A stretch of DNA of 55,268 nucleotides from Streptomyces brasiliensis (GTDB lineage: Bacteria; Actinomycetota; Actinomycetes; Streptomycetales; Streptomycetaceae). This document shows, piece after piece, positions 55,230 to 55,268 of this stretch; the first letter of the stretch is position 1, and each line of letters starts with the position of its first letter. The position numbers and the translations under genes are program-made. The notes under the pieces were generated by a model. The model did no database searches, was not told the DNA's origin, and saw only the letters and a program-made list of their open reading frames with translations. The stretch is taken from the NCBI RefSeq assembly GCF_014647875.1, contig NZ_BMQA01000002.1:430329-485596 (forward strand). The letters are read 5' to 3'.

Positions 55230-55268
55230 ATGGACAAGCCCTCGGCCTATTAGTACCGGTCAACTCCA
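55230..55268 (-). rRNA. rrl: 23S ribosomal RNA, 3' end (partial)
   Basis: The reverse strand at the window edge reads GACCGGTACTAATAGGCC followed by GAGGGCTTGTCCA, the conserved 3' end of actinobacterial 23S rRNA. The rest continues beyond the window. A 104-base spacer separates it from 5S, with no tRNA in between. Confidence 0.9.

Overview
This is a very GC-rich actinobacterial chromosome segment, almost certainly Streptomyces or a close relative. The evidence is codon usage with G or C at nearly every third position, frequent GTG starts, GTGA/ATGA stop-start overlaps, many leaderless TANNNT promoters, a DmdR/IdeR-type iron box, and actinobacterial gene neighbourhoods (cmk-der, parA-scpA-scpB-rluB, tlyA-nadK-recN, pyrG-NUDIX). 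The window ends inside an rRNA operon read from the minus strand (3' tip of 23S, then 5S).

Layout. 1-10.8 kb: a DHA2 drug exporter, a PIG-V-like mannosyltransferase, a PAP2 phosphatase, an I78-type inhibitor, a stand-alone cytochrome c oxidase subunit I overlapping a WYL regulator tail to tail, a resuscitation-promoting factor (Rpf-LysM) and two conserved hypothetical genes. 10.8-15.9 kb: minus-strand run aroH-tyrA-cmk-plsC-der (chorismate to prephenate/tyrosine, CMP phosphorylation, phospholipid acylation, ribosome assembly), preceded by a DUF937 gene. 16.1-19.8 kb: a Rieske lipoprotein, then a compact module of two convergent nucleotidyltransferases, an ADP-ribosylglycohydrolase and a NrtR-like NUDIX regulator with a palindromic operator. 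This module is the best candidate here for an under-described system. 19.8-22.9 kb: a second DHA2 exporter broken by one base in a six-C tract, and a sigma factor/DinB-like pair. 23-27.8 kb: an orphan ParA, a ribbon-helix-helix-like partner, ScpA, ScpB and a pseudouridine synthase. 28-34 kb: alanine dehydrogenase, a STAND/TPR protein, a NUDIX hydrolase and CTP synthase. 34.5-43.2 kb: a GH15 enzyme, a LysR/isomerase/MFS group, a PucR regulator, a GT4 glycosyltransferase and a divergent MraY-like membrane protein. 43.3-53 kb: recN-nadK-tlyA operon, an SCP2 protein, an iron-box-controlled Fe-siderophore importer (two permeases plus ATPase), a HAD phosphatase and a DUF1015 protein. 53.1-54.9 kb: a TPR protein with a very long Arg/Asp/Gly-rich repeat region, directly downstream of the rRNA operon terminator.

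The core genes follow an order I recall from mycobacteria (HAD-tlyA-nadK-recN...pyrG-NUDIX...parA-scpA-scpB-rluB-cmk-der), but genes I would expect beside recN/pyrG there (steA, mctB, xerD) are not in this window. No tRNA, insertion sequence, integrase, CRISPR array or prophage was recognised. All functions are read from sequence motifs without database searches.
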